Source: Agapetus fuscipes
Lineage: Eukaryota > Arthropoda > Insecta > Trichoptera > Glossosomatidae
Assembly (NCBI GenBank): GCA_951799405.1
Contig: OX637353.1
Span: 8,680,001 to 8,744,000, forward strand
Length of the DNA: 64,000 nucleotides
Direction of reading: 5' to 3'
A program made the position numbers and the translations under genes. Positions 12,301-21,189 of this stretch are shown piece by piece. The notes below the pieces were generated by a model. That model was not told the DNA's origin, did no database searches, and saw only the letters and a list, made by a program, of their open reading frames with translations. How positions within the stretch are numbered: the first letter of the stretch is position 1; the number at the start of each line of letters is the position of its first letter.

Positions 12301-12379
12301 CTAAGATGAGACCGTAGAGCAGCATAGGTGAAGAGGTGGCCTCCAACTCCACGACATTTTCAAAATTCACTGTCGACAT
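217..12379 (-). CDS. Cytochrome P450, CYP4 family (CYP4C-like), ten exons, apparently intact
   Basis: Joined exons (genomic order reversed): 12379-12163, 11903-11706, 10717-10535, 10345-10276, 10194-10068, 9798-9627, 9470-9358, 9010-8773, 7487-7302, 380-217. The sum is 1668 nt, giving 555 residues plus TAA, and every intron is GT-AG with matching phase. Seen: an N-terminal membrane anchor (about residues 19-39), a proline hinge IPGP (51-54), helix C WRSHR (142-146), the CYP4 signature [13 protein letters not shown] (353-365, I helix), K-helix ETFR (418-421), [10 protein letters not shown] (472-481) and the haem loop [10 protein letters not shown] with Cys500. Family knowledge: an ER-bound haem monooxygenase using NADPH-P450 reductase. 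CYP4 enzymes often omega-hydroxylate fatty acids or hormone-like lipids, and some act on xenobiotics; the substrate is not predictable here. Oddity: a long charged linker (about 266-325) makes it longer than the usual ~500 aa. There is no CYP4G-type insertion. Family assignment is near certain; the subfamily is a guess. Confidence 0.95.
725..835 (+). repeat. SINE-A, 3' half
   Basis: Carries the SINE-A core CCACATGCGGCATGT, a 'GCATTTAATATGAATCTCAAATG' type segment and the 3' end GCAACTTAGATTA. 5' truncated. Confidence 0.8.
903..1230 (+). repeat. SINE-B copy, type-2 3' end
   Basis: tRNA-like head (GACCGGTCCGTAGTC, then GGTTGTGGATTCGGATC in the B-box position). The body ends in the type-2 tail (GAATCTAGGGAGTCTCCCGC) and an A-rich run at 1211-1229. 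Flanked downstream by an oppositely oriented SINE-B. Confidence 0.85.
1335..1630 (-). repeat. SINE-B copy, type-1 3' end
   Basis: Reverse strand reads TAGTCTAGTGGTTAGCAC (A box) and GGGTTCGAATCC-like (B box), followed by the SINE-B body and the type-1 tail GAGGTGTGATTCACACAAAA. Inverted relative to its neighbour at 903-1230, so the pair could form a long stem. Confidence 0.85.
2234..2379. repeat. Inverted repeat, ~56-bp arms, centre resembles retroelement tail motif
   Basis: Left arm 2234-2290 and right arm 2324-2379 are reverse complements apart from one indel and one mismatch. The spacer contains CAGCTGAAGAGGTAGCAAG. Just outside, at 2213-2226, is GGCTTTCACGGCCGG, which recurs as its reverse complement near 31050. 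Confidence 0.75.
2522..2620 (+). repeat. Possible RTE/SINE-type fragment
   Basis: ACTAGCAGTACCCGGCGTG followed by TTTCACTACGCC resembles the 'CTAG..(G)ACCCGGC' head common to short RTE-derived repeats in insects. Recognised from pattern only. Confidence 0.35.
2801..3035 (-). repeat. SINE-A
   Basis: Reverse strand carries the full internal block: CACCCCTGTTTCAGGGAAGG, a poorly kept GGTTCACTC-like box, and the 3' end of TAGATT type. The 5' head is degraded. Confidence 0.8.
3446..4239. repeat. Long inverted repeat (~215-bp arms) interrupted by a SINE-A
   Basis: Left arm 3446-3552 plus 3800-3907, right arm 4026-4239; near-identical reverse complements with few substitutions. A 247-bp SINE-A splits the left arm, and the right arm keeps the uninterrupted sequence. 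The 118-bp centre (3908-4025) contains on the minus strand TTGAAAATGACGACAGTCGA followed by AAGTACTCGAG, a small hairpin followed by GAAA as in other tails of this window. Confidence 0.85.
3553..3799 (+). repeat. SINE-A inserted in a palindrome arm
   Basis: Starts AGGTTGTTATGCGGCTGACC and ends in (TTAGA)n. The uninterrupted partner arm gives the empty site, so the target duplication is at most 3 bp (TAT). Confidence 0.9.
4572..5126. mobile_element. hAT-type non-autonomous element (MITE)
   Basis: Left end CAGGGGTCGGCAACCTTTT, right end GCAGGTTGCTTACCCCT, near-inverted copies of a widespread hAT-type terminus. The interior has the repeated phrase AAGAGCC(A/G), common in this class. No transposase. 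A SINE-A sits inside it. No clear 8-bp target duplication is visible. Confidence 0.75.
4641..4866 (+). repeat. SINE-A nested in the hAT-type MITE
   Basis: TGACTTATAGGTTGGTATG head, TGGTTCACTTTGCCAATG and the CTGTTTCAGGGAAGGTCGG core, then CACATGCGGTATGTG. The tail is short and degraded. Confidence 0.88.
5161..5372 (+). repeat. SINE-C (tRNA-like head)
   Basis: Begins CCGGTCTATAGCTTAGTTGG (A-box-like) and GAGTTAGAATCCCAC (B-box-like), then the family body CCGGCAAGGCTTACTCAGCC. First member of the tandem composite repeat. Confidence 0.8.
5392..5535 (+). repeat. SINE-A 3' half within composite copy 1
   Basis: ACACATGCAGCATTTGTAAG and GAACTTACATGTGTCTACTTG, ending GCAACTAAGATTA. Confidence 0.75.
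5728..5916 (+). repeat. (TACA)n microsatellite
   Basis: About 190 bp of TACA units with scattered A or C variants. It opens long reading frames on both strands that are not genes. Confidence 0.98.
5949..6562 (+). repeat. Composite tandem repeat, copy 2
   Basis: Same order of parts as copy 1 with few substitutions. It is shorter only because the TACA array (6480-6545) is contracted. The tRNA-like SINE-C head is present only before copy 1. Confidence 0.9.
6147..6292 (+). repeat. SINE-A 3' half within composite copy 2
   Basis: Nearly identical to 5392-5535, with the same diagnostic changes from other SINE-A copies, consistent with duplication as a unit. Confidence 0.75.
6563..7301. other. Intron 9, exon-proximal part, no recognised gene
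   Basis: AT-rich intron sequence of the CYP4 gene. Contains a short hairpin: AAAAAGCACCTCTGGC near 6685 against GCCAGAGGTGCTTTT near 6723. Confidence 0.5.
7302..7487 (-). CDS. CYP4 exon 9 (PERF region and haem loop)
   Basis: Acceptor TTTTTCAG|AAACAAAC, donor TGTCG|GTAAGAAC. Encodes [36 protein letters not shown] and FSAGPRSCV with the haem-ligand cysteine. The closing glycine is split across the last intron. Confidence 0.95.
7567..7758 (+). pseudogene. Penelope-like GIY-YIG C-terminal remnant
   Basis: 63 codons: [20 protein letters not shown], then [16 protein letters not shown] and [12 protein letters not shown]. This layout (EHxxxxGH, about 20 residues, then a basic patch and an EA/ET..I.KH helix) is the C-terminal part of the GIY-YIG endonuclease domain of Penelope-like elements. 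The reverse transcriptase and the GIY-YIG start are absent, so it is a dead-on-arrival copy. Confidence 0.65.
8346..8375 (+). other. Hammerhead-like motif in the Penelope-like tail
   Basis: CTGATGA (8346-8352), T, GACC (8354-8357), loop TTCTA, GGTC (8363-8366), GAAA (8367-8370). The stem is perfectly paired. A canonical hammerhead has no extra base after CTGANGA, and no cleavage-site strand was found, so this is resemblance only. Confidence 0.5.
8530..8692 (-). repeat. SINE-A, degraded
   Basis: Reverse strand: CCTGTTTCAGGGAAAGTCG, GTTCACATACGGCATGTACA and a GCATATAATGTGAATTCC tail. It directly follows the Penelope-like element. Confidence 0.75.
8773..9010 (-). CDS. CYP4 exon 8 (I helix to K helix)
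   Basis: Acceptor ATTTCAG|GGTCACGAC, donor AATCA|GTAATA. Begins [10 protein letters not shown] (oxygen-activation groove), contains [15 protein letters not shown] with the ExxR pair, and ends at DVEI. Confidence 0.95.
9358..9470 (-). CDS. CYP4 exon 7
   Basis: Acceptor AATAG|GTGAAAAG, donor TTTGAG|GTTCAT (weak but GT). Encodes [20 protein letters not shown] and, at the end, EVDTIMFE, the first half of the CYP4 signature. Confidence 0.92.
9627..9798 (-). CDS. CYP4 exon 6, long charged linker
   Basis: Acceptor CTACCAAG|GTTATC, donor ACATAG|GTAAGG. Starts [13 protein letters not shown] and continues into an unusually long Lys/Arg- then Asp/Glu-rich stretch ending DENDENDIG. The CYP4 norm here is shorter, so this exon accounts for much of the extra protein length. 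It remains open and in phase. Confidence 0.88.
10068..10194 (-). CDS. CYP4 exon 5
   Basis: Acceptor TTTCCAG|AATGTG, donor AGTAAA|GTAAGAAG. Encodes [20 protein letters not shown] to VIHGLTSK, matching the CYP4 block that normally ends in a 'LHGFT(N/D)K'-like sequence. Residues 223-265. Confidence 0.9.
10276..10345 (-). CDS. CYP4 exon 4 (70 bp)
   Basis: Acceptor ATTCCAG|AGACTGC, donor ATGAA|GTCAGT. Encodes [20 protein letters not shown] and a few more residues, the usual CYP4 'ETAMG' block. Phase is 1 in and 2 out. Confidence 0.9.
10535..10717 (-). CDS. CYP4 exon 3
   Basis: Acceptor TTTCAG|GTGAAAAG, donor CTAG|GTATGA. Encodes [20 protein letters not shown] and following residues (139-199). 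The helix C WxxxR motif that contacts haem propionate is present. Confidence 0.94.
10985..11150 (+). pseudogene. Non-LTR retrotransposon C-terminal ghost in CYP4 intron 2
   Basis: Frame reads [20 protein letters not shown] and, after a break, [13 protein letters not shown]. This mirrors the 'F(G)xRAFxxxAPRxWNxLP ... FKxxLKTxL' end of many CR1/jockey-like LINEs. Stop codons and frame breaks are present. Confidence 0.55.
11706..11903 (-). CDS. CYP4 exon 2
   Basis: Acceptor CTTTCAG|ATC, donor TACAG|GTATTAG. Encodes about residues 73-138, including the strongly CYP4-like [20 protein letters not shown]. Phase joins GAT (Asp) across intron 1. Confidence 0.94.
12163..12379 (-). CDS. CYP4 exon 1 (coding)
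   Basis: ATG at 12379, residues 1-72 plus one base. Encodes the membrane anchor ([20 protein letters not shown]) and the hinge [13 protein letters not shown]. Donor is ACAG|GTGAGG. A good acceptor (TTTCTTTACAG) ends three bases before the ATG, so a non-coding 5' exon upstream is likely; I could not locate it. Confidence 0.93.
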
Positions 12380-12480
12380 GTTCTGTAAAGAAATAACTAT
12401 GTATTGTTATGATTTTACTAGGTTCTCTTTTAATTTAACTGCAATTATTTATTTATTGTAGAGGCACTAACTTTGTAATC

Positions 12481-12625
12481 GTTCATCATTAAAGATAAAA
12501 GAAAAAAAGTTTTGTTTTCGATTACGTGAGTGTATATATTTTTATACCACAACCGGTTTCGCAAACATCCGTTTGCATCGTCAGGTGGTTCAATACCACC
12601 TGACGATGCAAACGGATGTTATAGA
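12481..12625 (-). repeat. Inverted repeat with hammerhead-like centre, upstream of CYP4 exon 1
   Basis: Perfect 26-bp arms 12564-12589 and 12595-12620 around TCAAT. Minus strand reads CTGACGA (12584-12578), T, GCAAAC, GGAT, GTTTGC, GAAACCGGTTGTGG. The run GAAACCGGTTGTGG is a common retroelement tail in animals. The right arm is cut before the second half of the stem. Confidence 0.7.
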
Positions 12626-12909
12626 ACTCCTGCATTAATTCCAAATTGGTAATGGGATTCTAAATTTCACTGAGGAAAAAAGATCTTGAAAATATTAGCA
12701 AATTGGTTTTGACTCAGTTTTCCTTTTCTTCTGTTTATTTATCATTAAATCTTGATAAGTTAATGGTATACCTGTTTGGTCTAAGACTGATTTTGTTAAT
12801 TTATAAAAATGTTTTTTTTTTTTTTTAACAAATCATATGTACCTACCTAATTATATACCATGAATAATATTTATTTAATATTTTTATCAAAATAACCTTA
12901 TTTTGAAAT

Positions 12910-13045
12910 CTATAATCTAAGTTGCATCGATATGTTTACATGTGAAAATCATTTTTAATGCATGCCCACAAGCAGACACGTTCGCGCTTACAAATGCTGC
13001 AGGTGTACCTACTTACAAATTAAAATCCAAACGTCGAATTTTTAA
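12910..13045 (-). repeat. SINE-A 3' half
   Basis: Reverse strand: GTACACCTGCAGCATTTGTA, then TGTCTGCTTGTGGGCATGCA and the 3' end ATGCAACTTAGATTATAG. Confidence 0.75.
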
Positions 13046-14077
13046 ATAATACCTTTGTCATTTTCCAACAGTGTTTCATAAAAAGAAATAAAAAATGAAC
13101 ATCTGTTAGAACAATAAATAACCATGTTTTTTCTGCAGTAAGCATTTAATAAATAAGATATTATTTGCTTTGAAAAAGGACTAAAAAAATAATATGTTTT
13201 TTTTTATTTGATTTTTGATTTGATAAAAAACTTATTACATTTTTTTTTCTCTGCAAGTAAAAAAATATTATTTATTTATTTAACATTAATGTACGTACCT
13301 ACCTATCTAGTTCATTAACACTGAGTTTATTAGATCGCAAAACATAATGAATTCCATATAAAAGGTTAAATAACTTTTTTTTTAAATTCCACTTCACTTG
13401 ACAAGCTATTTCGTTCTGTGTTTTCGTTCAACAATTTAGAATTTTGACTGCAAACTTTTACAATTTTTGATTCATTTATATGGATACATTAACATATATT
13501 TTAAGTCAGTTCATAGAAAAATAAGTGAAGAGGTTTTCTAGGGTCATTTTTTCAATTGAACAATGAATTAATTTTTGGAGTGAAAACTGAATAATGAGCA
13601 TTAAACAAAATATTTTTCCCCTCCAAATAATTTTCGTACTCGCATTATATTTTCGCAAGGATATCCATGTATGACATTCAAATGATCAAAATATGAGTGG
13701 CATGCTAAAGTGTCTACACAAAATAGATGCATGACAATCAACGACACACAGTGCGGTATTTATGATATTTAGGCGGCCAATTTGTTGTTATGCTTCAATG
13801 ATGTCTAAACGATGCAATTAAATGAACAAATATGCTTTTAACGAATATAAGGCATATTTGATAACAAAAAAATAACTTTGGTATTTGGTATAGGTAACCT
13901 TCACATGAAAAAAGTTCGTCTCTTAAATGACCATCTCAAAACCAATATATTTCGTTTGGCATCATCATAGGCAAATTTTCGTTTTATAATGCGATTGAAT
14001 AGGTATTTACGTGTCACAATCCTAACTTTTGAAGAATCTTGTGAACCTTAAACAAATATATATATTTGTTCCAATAC
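13046..14077. other. AT-rich stretch with no recognised gene
   Basis: No open frame of note, no repeat family recognised. TACGTACCTACCTATCT-like short repeats only. Confidence 0.5.
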
Positions 14078-14340
14078 CTTCTAAATCTAAATCTAAATCT
14101 AAGCTGCAAAGATATGTATCATTTGAGATTCATATTAAATGCATTCCCACAAGCAGACATGCATAATTTCGCGCTTACACATGCCGCATGTGGACCTACA
14201 ATATAAAAAACCCAATCTCAAATGAACATAAGCCCTGCAACTCTTGCCGACCTTCCCTGAAGCAGGGGTGACATTGGCAAAGTCAAACATTTTTTACAGT
14301 ATGGGTGGTCAGCCGCATACCAACCTATCAGTCAAGGAGT
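14078..14340 (-). repeat. SINE-A, near full length
   Basis: Head ACTGATAGGTTGGTATGCGG, core GACTTTGCCAATGTCACCCC, and tail of (ATTTAG)n. Good reference copy. Confidence 0.9.
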
Positions 14341-14842
14341 TCTTCAACCTTCGATGTCCGAAAATTGTCATTGGCGGAAGTTGAAACCATCCCACTCATA
14401 CTGTCGGTACGGGCTTAGAGTGTGTGTTGCGGGGGTGAAAGTAGTTGGGTATTGCTGGCAGTCTCATCCCCTAACATAAACAGAAATTTAAAAATATGTC
14501 ATCTTACTTTGATAACGGGTATTTTGGCCGCCAAGATATCATAAATACCGCACTGTGCGACGGCTGATTCATCTAGTGTTTTACAGGAGTTTACAGGTTT
14601 ACAGGAGTGATATGCACAAAAATATCAGTCAGTGTGTACAGTAGGTAATTTAAAAAAATGAAATAGGTTACAAAAAATATTTCCCTTTTTAGGCAATAAA
14701 ATACAGTAGGAAGTAATGTATTTCTGGAAAAATTAAAGTTCAAATAGGTGCTTTTGTTATCATATTTGCTTAAAACATAAGAAAATGTATTAAAAGGTAT
14801 ATATGTAATTTGTTAAGCTTTGTTTTTGCAAAAATGTCATTT

Positions 14843-15062
14843 TTAGCTTATCGCCACCTTAAAGGTAAAACTGAATAAGTGCTGGTTCACTGATTTGAGA
14901 AATCGTGGATAAAACATTTTATCGTGAGTAATTTTTTATAGTAAGTGAACATATAACATACCGAAATACTCTACTAAATTTCTCGTAGAAAATAGGGAAA
15001 AAGAGCATTTATCTGACAAACCCATGTTAGCTTAATTTGTCACTTATTCAGTTTTAATTTAA
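14843..15062 (+). repeat. MITE-1
   Basis: Left terminus CACCTTAAAGGTAAAACTGA continuing ATAAGTG, right terminus CACTTATTCAGTTTTAATTT. Internal GAAATCGTGGATAAAACATT and ACCCATGTTAGCTTAAT are shared with the other copies. No coding capacity. Confidence 0.85.
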
Positions 15063-15424
15063 AAAAAGGAAAACAATCTTTGAAAAAACAAAAAAAATAA
15101 CTCATGAATCGTGTGCACTTGGTTTAATGGGTACAGAATGTTGAGCGATCGTCTGTTCGTTTAGTAATGTATGTACCTACTTGACTGTCTAATTTTAACC
15201 AGAAGCGTATCGCGAACTTTTTATAGTTTGATTTAAATATTATTTTGCTGAGGACATTTAGATTTAGGCTGAGGATTCTGGGAATCAGCTTCAGGGACAG
15301 TGTTTCCAACGAAGAGATTTGCAATCGCTCACTTGTGCCACCGATGCCGTCAAACTTATGTCCTGCCTAAAGTGTCGCTAGGCTTGATCCCTTCGCAAGA
15401 CAGGACCAGTTGGCTGAAAAAAAA

Positions 15425-15605
15425 TGGTTTTAACTGAGGATGTCCAAGCGGGGAGTAGGGAGACCACAACTAGCTGGACGACTTCAAGAGAAATGCGGGC
15501 TGGGGATGGCTGAACACAGCGGATAATAAGAAGACTTTGAGAAGATTGGAGGAGGCATACCTACGTCCAAACCAACTGAGAAAGGCTGTGGAAGAAGAAC
15601 AATAC
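15425..15605 (+). pseudogene. LINE C-terminal fragment, degraded
   Basis: Broken frames read GVGRPQLAGRLQEK, then WLNTADNKKTLRRLEEAYLR. This echoes the 'GRPxxRWxDD ... W.RVAQDRxRWRxLEEAY' ending of jockey/CR1-like reverse transcriptase ORFs. Similarity judged by eye. Confidence 0.5.
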
Positions 15606-15639
15606 GTCTTTTCCATCGATTTGACAAGGGACTCAAGGG

Positions 15640-17780
15640 AGTGATCATAACTTGTACTGGATCAGGTCCAGATTAAGATCGGCAATTAGGATCGTTCCTT
15701 ACACTTTGGATATCCATACAAGTTGGGAGCGCTAGCGCATGCGAAAGAACTCCTTAGCTAGCTTGTTGCCTAGGAATTTAGCAGAATAGCGCTTCAGGGC
15801 TCGCAGAGGGGTTAACCCGGGCCTGCATATCGACGGTAAAAAGGAAGTAGGGCATAAGCGACCAAAACTAAAATGTTCAGGGGAGAAGTTTGAGATTACA
15901 GAAAAATGGCATAACTTTTTATTTTTTTATCATATCGTTAAAATCAAAACATCTCTAAAATAAAAAAAAAATAAAGGCATGAATAGGCATTCCTATTGAT
16001 GTGGTTTATAGACGTTTTTCGTTTTTTTTATGTTACAAGCGCCTTTAGGACAAAAAAGACCAAAATCTTGTCGGTTACATCAAAACCAAACTTTAAAAAC
16101 GCATTTGTTTGTCTGGGTATAAACAACATAAAAAAATATTGTAGAGCTATGGGAGTTAGCGCATTAGAAAGAGCGGAAAATTTTAAGAAGGGTAGCATTC
16201 ATAACTCATTTTTGACCAAAACGTCGCTTCCTTCTTTTTACCCGTCGCGTCGATATGTCAAAAACCTTAAAGTACCTATATTGCGAAATAAAACAATGTC
16301 TTTTGTTGCAATATTAATGCAAAAATATTCACCGTGTAAGTAGGTACCATTAATTCAATTTTAAATGTGCCAATTATGAATTTGTATTAATTAAAATTGA
16401 TCAGCACGTGGAAAGGTGACATTTTAATTAAAAGTAGATAATAATAAGAACTGACCAATTTTACATAACGCTTTTTGGTTGCACTAGCCACCCCAAGGGT
16501 AGGTACTACTTATAGGTACGTCTTATAAAAGATACTTCATACAAAATAAACACGAATCACCTGTTTCTCAATAAAGCACCAAGTCTAGGCAAGGCAAGGC
16601 AAGGGCAAGCCTTCAATAAACGCCAGATTAAAAATTTAAATGTCGAGTCATTGTTTTGAAATAAATTATTTAATTTCCAATGTGTCTTGTAAAGTACAGG
16701 ACAATTAATTAATAATTTATTCTAAAATAAATATGTACATATTCAGCGAGCCTGAGTCAAATTTCTTTAGTTACCTATATAAGGTAGGTAAAATGTAGGT
16801 ACAAATAACAAAATAACGAATCCAATTCGAAGCTGGAAATACTTCCTAAAGTAGAACTTGATAAAAAGCATGAGTTTTATAACTCAAATTTGCAATAATG
16901 CACAGAAATTCATATTATAGAAATAAAAACAATAACAATAATAAAATAATATTGTTAAAATACACACTGTCATCTATCTAAAAATCTGTGAAACATTTTA
17001 GCGCACTCAAATTGATCAGTCAGTAAATTAGTTTGAGCTTCCGCCGCAAGATGCATGCAAATATAAAAAAAATAAAAAAAAGGAGAAATAAAATATTACT
17101 TTTATTGTGTTAAAAAATTCAGAAAAGGAAAATAAAAGAATAAAGGACAAGCCGTCACAGAAAAAAATGTTTAACTCTGATAACAGATTATCTTTAAAAT
17201 ATAACGAACAACCGATTTTTTTTACAAATTTTTAGAGCAAATATTGCACCTGAGGAAGTTTGCTATTTTTGTGTAGAATGCCGTATTTCTTTGTGTTGTC
17301 CTAGAGGCACCTATGTAATCCGGGCCCTTTTTTTAAGTCAACAAAAGAATGTTTGGCTTAAAATTAAGAATTGTATATTTTTGATATTTTATGTCATAAC
17401 AGATTTGTGGAAAAAAAGCAAAAGCAAAAATCGTACATAATCCTATTTTGCAGAATAGATATGTACCTACGTTTATAACTTTCAATCATTTTGATTGATT
17501 ATAAAAAATCTTCTTTATATTGTAAAAGAGCTAAGAATATAAAAGTGTTTGAAATGGCTAAAAATAGGTATCAAAATTACCTAAATTACGCATTCACTTT
17601 TTTTTTGCAAAATCACGGTTTATTCTGTTCTCGAAGGAGCAGGTTTACGTTTTTTCTTAGGTACCAAGAAGTTAATTATACTAAGGTCACGGGAAATATT
17701 ATGTAAGAAATCACCGAAAATAAATTATTTACCTACTTATTGATTTGTAAGGATTTGAAAGTAGTCGTTTAGTTTGCAAT
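15640..17780. other. No recognised gene
   Basis: AT-rich. The 115-codon frame at 15996-16343 has low-complexity composition and no recognised motif; I do not call it a gene. GGCAAGGCAAGGCAAGGGCA near 16590 is a short tandem repeat. Confidence 0.5.
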
Positions 17781-17789
17781 GCAGCTAGG

Positions 17790-17960
17790 TACATATTGAC
17801 CTGACAGCTCTCCCCCGCAGTGCTCGTTTGGCTTATCTACCATTTGATTCAAAGATGATCTTTCAATGAAATTGTCTTAAAAATCACATTCTACACTGTT
17901 CCACACATTCTGAGCTAAGAAAACAAAGTAAAACATGGTAATGTGAGAGATGTTTTAAAT
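17790..17960 (+). repeat. Dispersed repeat J, copy 1
   Basis: Shares CTATCTACCATTTGATTC-type and TTTCAATGAAATTG segments, CTGAGC(A)AAG and AAAACATGGTA(A/G)TG with 23140-23330. Family unknown. Confidence 0.7.
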
Positions 17961-18774
17961 ATTTTGAAAATCATTTTACAGCTTTCATAAGACACATTGT
18001 TCCATTACCTACACATACAAACATTGCTCATGTGACCTGATAGACATAAGACAACCAAGCACCAAGGGGACGAGCTATTGGCAGAACTTGATATAAAATA
18101 CGAATTGTAATTGTATTCCAAAACAAGGGTTGTTTTGTCAAGCACCTTACCAATCCAGATGAAATGATTTTAAATTGGAATTAAATTTTACGTACATACT
18201 TACCTATGTACATGAAAACAAAACACGGATTTTACGAAACTTGATTTAGAAGGTCGAAATTCTGGACGTTTTTGTTAAGTTGAATCCATTAGTTCCTATC
18301 TTATCAGCCTCCTGGTGACGTTAAATACTGCTACAATGAAACGTGGATAAAGAATGTTAAACAACCCAGAGCTTCTGCTTAGAAAGCTGAGGTTCTATCT
18401 TTTGAGATATCAAGTAAGTTAACGAGGGAACGAAAATGTTTTAAGAACTTGAAAATGTGAAACTTAAAAAATAATTAAAATCAACCCAACCCTTCGTGTA
18501 TACGTGCCATTTATTGAGATACACGAAACACGAAAATATACGTGTTATCTATTGAGATATCACATGGATCAGGTATTTAAGGAAAGTCTCAAGGCGTTAT
18601 AAAATATTTAAAAATATGTTCTTGGAATCAACATCATCATTTCAATGTTATTTTGTAACTAGATTGATTTACATCACAATCAACAAAACAAATCTAAAAT
18701 GACAAAATTCATTGGTTTGTAGAGTACGACACGTTTGACTTGGCACGTGTCCGTCTTTTGTACCTCGAGTATAA

Positions 18775-18865
18775 AATATTCAGCCATAGCGTTTTAATAA
18801 AATATATATGTATCCTAAAATAGCGCCTCGATTGAGCATTTAAGTTTCCATAGATTTTTGAGATA
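18775..18865. repeat. MITE-2 fragment
   Basis: AGCGTTTTAATAAAATATAT, then AAATAGCGCCTCGATTGAGC, the MITE-2 core seen in at least seven other places. Confidence 0.6.
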
Positions 18866-19573
18866 ACGCCATGGGTGAGTGTAAACGTTGGTATGAGCGA
18901 CTTATTACCGCAATATAATGGCGGGACAGGTGTTTTTGGAGGGAAATCTTGATCGTCCATCTTGGATACGAAACATTGAGTTGTGTAGGTACCTTTAAGG
19001 TCAATGTACCTACCTACTTATTTTTTTCAATTTTCAATTAGAGTTGCTAGTTTCATGGGAAGAAATACTAGGCAAAGTTTTTGTTATATAATTATTTTTA
19101 GTAAATATTCCCATGGTGATTTTATACGTTTGGGAGAGAAGGGGCCTGTTGCACCAAACTCCAATCAGACAAAAATCAAAATTAAATGTGATTTCTCTCG
19201 CATCATTTAAAAAAATTGGTTGCATATACTTAAGTCAGCTGATGTACATCATCTTTCCTGCTTAAATTCCATCATATTATTACCTACTTCCGAGAAATAT
19301 TTAACCGAGGTCCTTACCAGAATTAGAAAATTAAATTTGATGTGTTAATCTAATATTGATTGGAGGTTCGTGCAACAGTTCCAAGTATATTAAATGTATG
19401 TTTATCGATATTTTTGTCTTTTTTTTCATTCTTAGTAACTTACTTTAATAATCGGCTCCAAAAATATAAGCCATATTATGTAATTTTGAGAATACATCTT
19501 AATTGTGAAATTGAATTCATTAAGAGTTGAAAAAAGAGGCGAGAATCCCATGCCGGCCAATTTACTCATGGGG

Positions 19574-19775
19574 TTCCTTGACTTATAGGTTGCTATAAGG
19601 CTGGTTACCTATACTGTAGAAAACGGTTCACTTTGCCGATGTCACCCTTGTTTCAGGGAAGGTCGGCAAAAGTTGCAGAATTTATGTTCATTTGAGGTTC
19701 GCACTTTAATTTGTAAGTACATAAGCAGCATCTGTAAAAACGAACTTACAAGTTTCTGTTCGTGGGCATGCATAA
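19574..19775 (+). repeat. SINE-A 5' part, interrupted by a LINE
   Basis: TTCCTTGACTTATAGGTTGC head through TCGTGGGCATGCAT. The missing 3' end resumes at about 20373 after the LINE's A-run. Confidence 0.85.
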
Positions 19776-20372
19776 CTACATAACTACACCCTTGCTTTAG
19801 ATCATCACAAAATTTACTCGTTGGAAACCCGTAGAATCATTATAGACCTTTGTTACTTATATAAAATTTTGAATAGTGATATTGATAGCTCATACCTATT
19901 GGGCGAATTACCATTCCACTGTCCTACTAGATGCAACCGCAATCATACTCTCTTCTATACACAAAAATCAAGGATAAATTATTTTTTTAATTCTTTTATA
20001 AATAGAGCCTGTATGAGCTTCAATAGGAGTTGTGGCGACAATCCAGCTCTGGATCCGTTTGCCACATCTGTTAATAAATTTAAAAGCAGTCTAATGCAGT
20101 TGTCGAAATCTTAACTTAATTTGTCTTATTCTATGTTTTATCCTATCTTCATTATTTGGCTACTTAATTCCTTAATTTCTTTCCTATCATTCTCCTTTCC
20201 ATCTTCTTATCTTCCCTCCACTTCTTCAATTCTTAAATTTTTAACTTACTATGAATAAATGTATAGATACTATAATTGGCGGTGTAAAACTAAATTATCA
20301 TAATCACTTATAATATGTAAAAATGTAAAATGCTGTAGTATCTAATAAAGAAATATAAAAAAAAAAAAAAAT
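19776..20372 (+). pseudogene. Non-LTR retrotransposon 3' end (CR1/jockey-like) with poly(A)
   Basis: Frame from about 19782 to the stop at 20112: HHKIYSLETRRIIIDLCYLY, KILNSDIDSSYLLGELPFHC, then FFNSFINRACMSFNRSCGD and FATSVNKFKSSL. This is the classic C-terminal tail after the reverse transcriptase domain. A ~250-bp 3' UTR leads to AATAAAG and a 14-A run. 5' truncated, so a dead copy. Confidence 0.75.
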
Positions 20373-20430
20373 ATATGAATTTTAAATGTGAATATACCTT
20401 TATGCAACTTAGATTATAGATTAAGGTAGG
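20373..20430 (+). repeat. SINE-A 3' end after the LINE
   Basis: AATTTTAAATGTGAATATAC then ATGCAACTTAGATTATAG, the natural continuation of the SINE-A head at 19574-19775. Confidence 0.7.
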
Positions 20431-20457
20431 CAGCATCTCTAATCAATAATCTCGGTT

Positions 20458-20547
20458 GCAAGGATAAAGGTATTTAATTTTAGTGTGGGCGTGCATTAAA
20501 TATAAGCCTTCAATGTGTACGTATATATCTTTGCAACTTAGATTATA
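20458..20547 (+). repeat. SINE-A 3' end fragment
   Basis: TGTGGGCGTGCATTAAATAT through TTGCAACTTAGATTATAG. Confidence 0.7.
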
Positions 20548-21033
20548 GTACCTACTGATGATGTCAAGGGATTTTTTTTATCCCTCAACATAAGTATTTT
20601 TTTCAAAATTATTATTTTTGAAACACGTGGCCAATGTTGCCCTTCATAAACAGTATTTTAATTCTGTCATAAATTAAGTATATTGTGCGTAATTAAGTTT
20701 TTAAATAAAATGAAATATTTTCATGCAGTATGTTTTTTTTTGTAGGTATTTTAAATTGTAAATTCACGGTCAAATTTGTTGGTAATAAACTGATACCACG
20801 CTTCAGAAAACCGTTATGGTACAATAAGCCTTTGAATTAAGGGTTGAACATGCGCGAGGTACCAAATACATACTTCAACCCTTATTAGATATCAATGGAC
20901 TTTAGACAATATCCAGTAGACCATTAAATGAATTATAAATATGTCAAATAACTTAAACATTAAAAAAATAAACGAATAACTGAAAATTAAATTTATGGCG
21001 GAAAACCCACATTGTTTAAAATCAGTTGCACTT

Positions 21034-21182
21034 CCCTGTTTCAGGGAAGGTCGGCAAGAGTTGCAGGGCTTATGTTCATTGGAGATTGGATTTTTATGTG
21101 TAAGTCCACATGCGGCATGTCAGTGTGAATTTATAGGTGTCTGCTTATGGGAATGCATCTAATATGAATCTTAAATGCCTTT
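21034..21182 (+). repeat. SINE-A, 5' truncated
   Basis: CCCTGTTTCAGGGAAGGTCG through CACATGCGGCATGTCAGTG and GAATGCATCTAATATGAATC. Confidence 0.85.
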
Positions 21183-21189
21183 CATGTAT

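Noticed and set aside
15996..16343. 115-codon frame
   Set aside because: No recognisable domain, low-complexity surroundings, no splice or poly(A) context.
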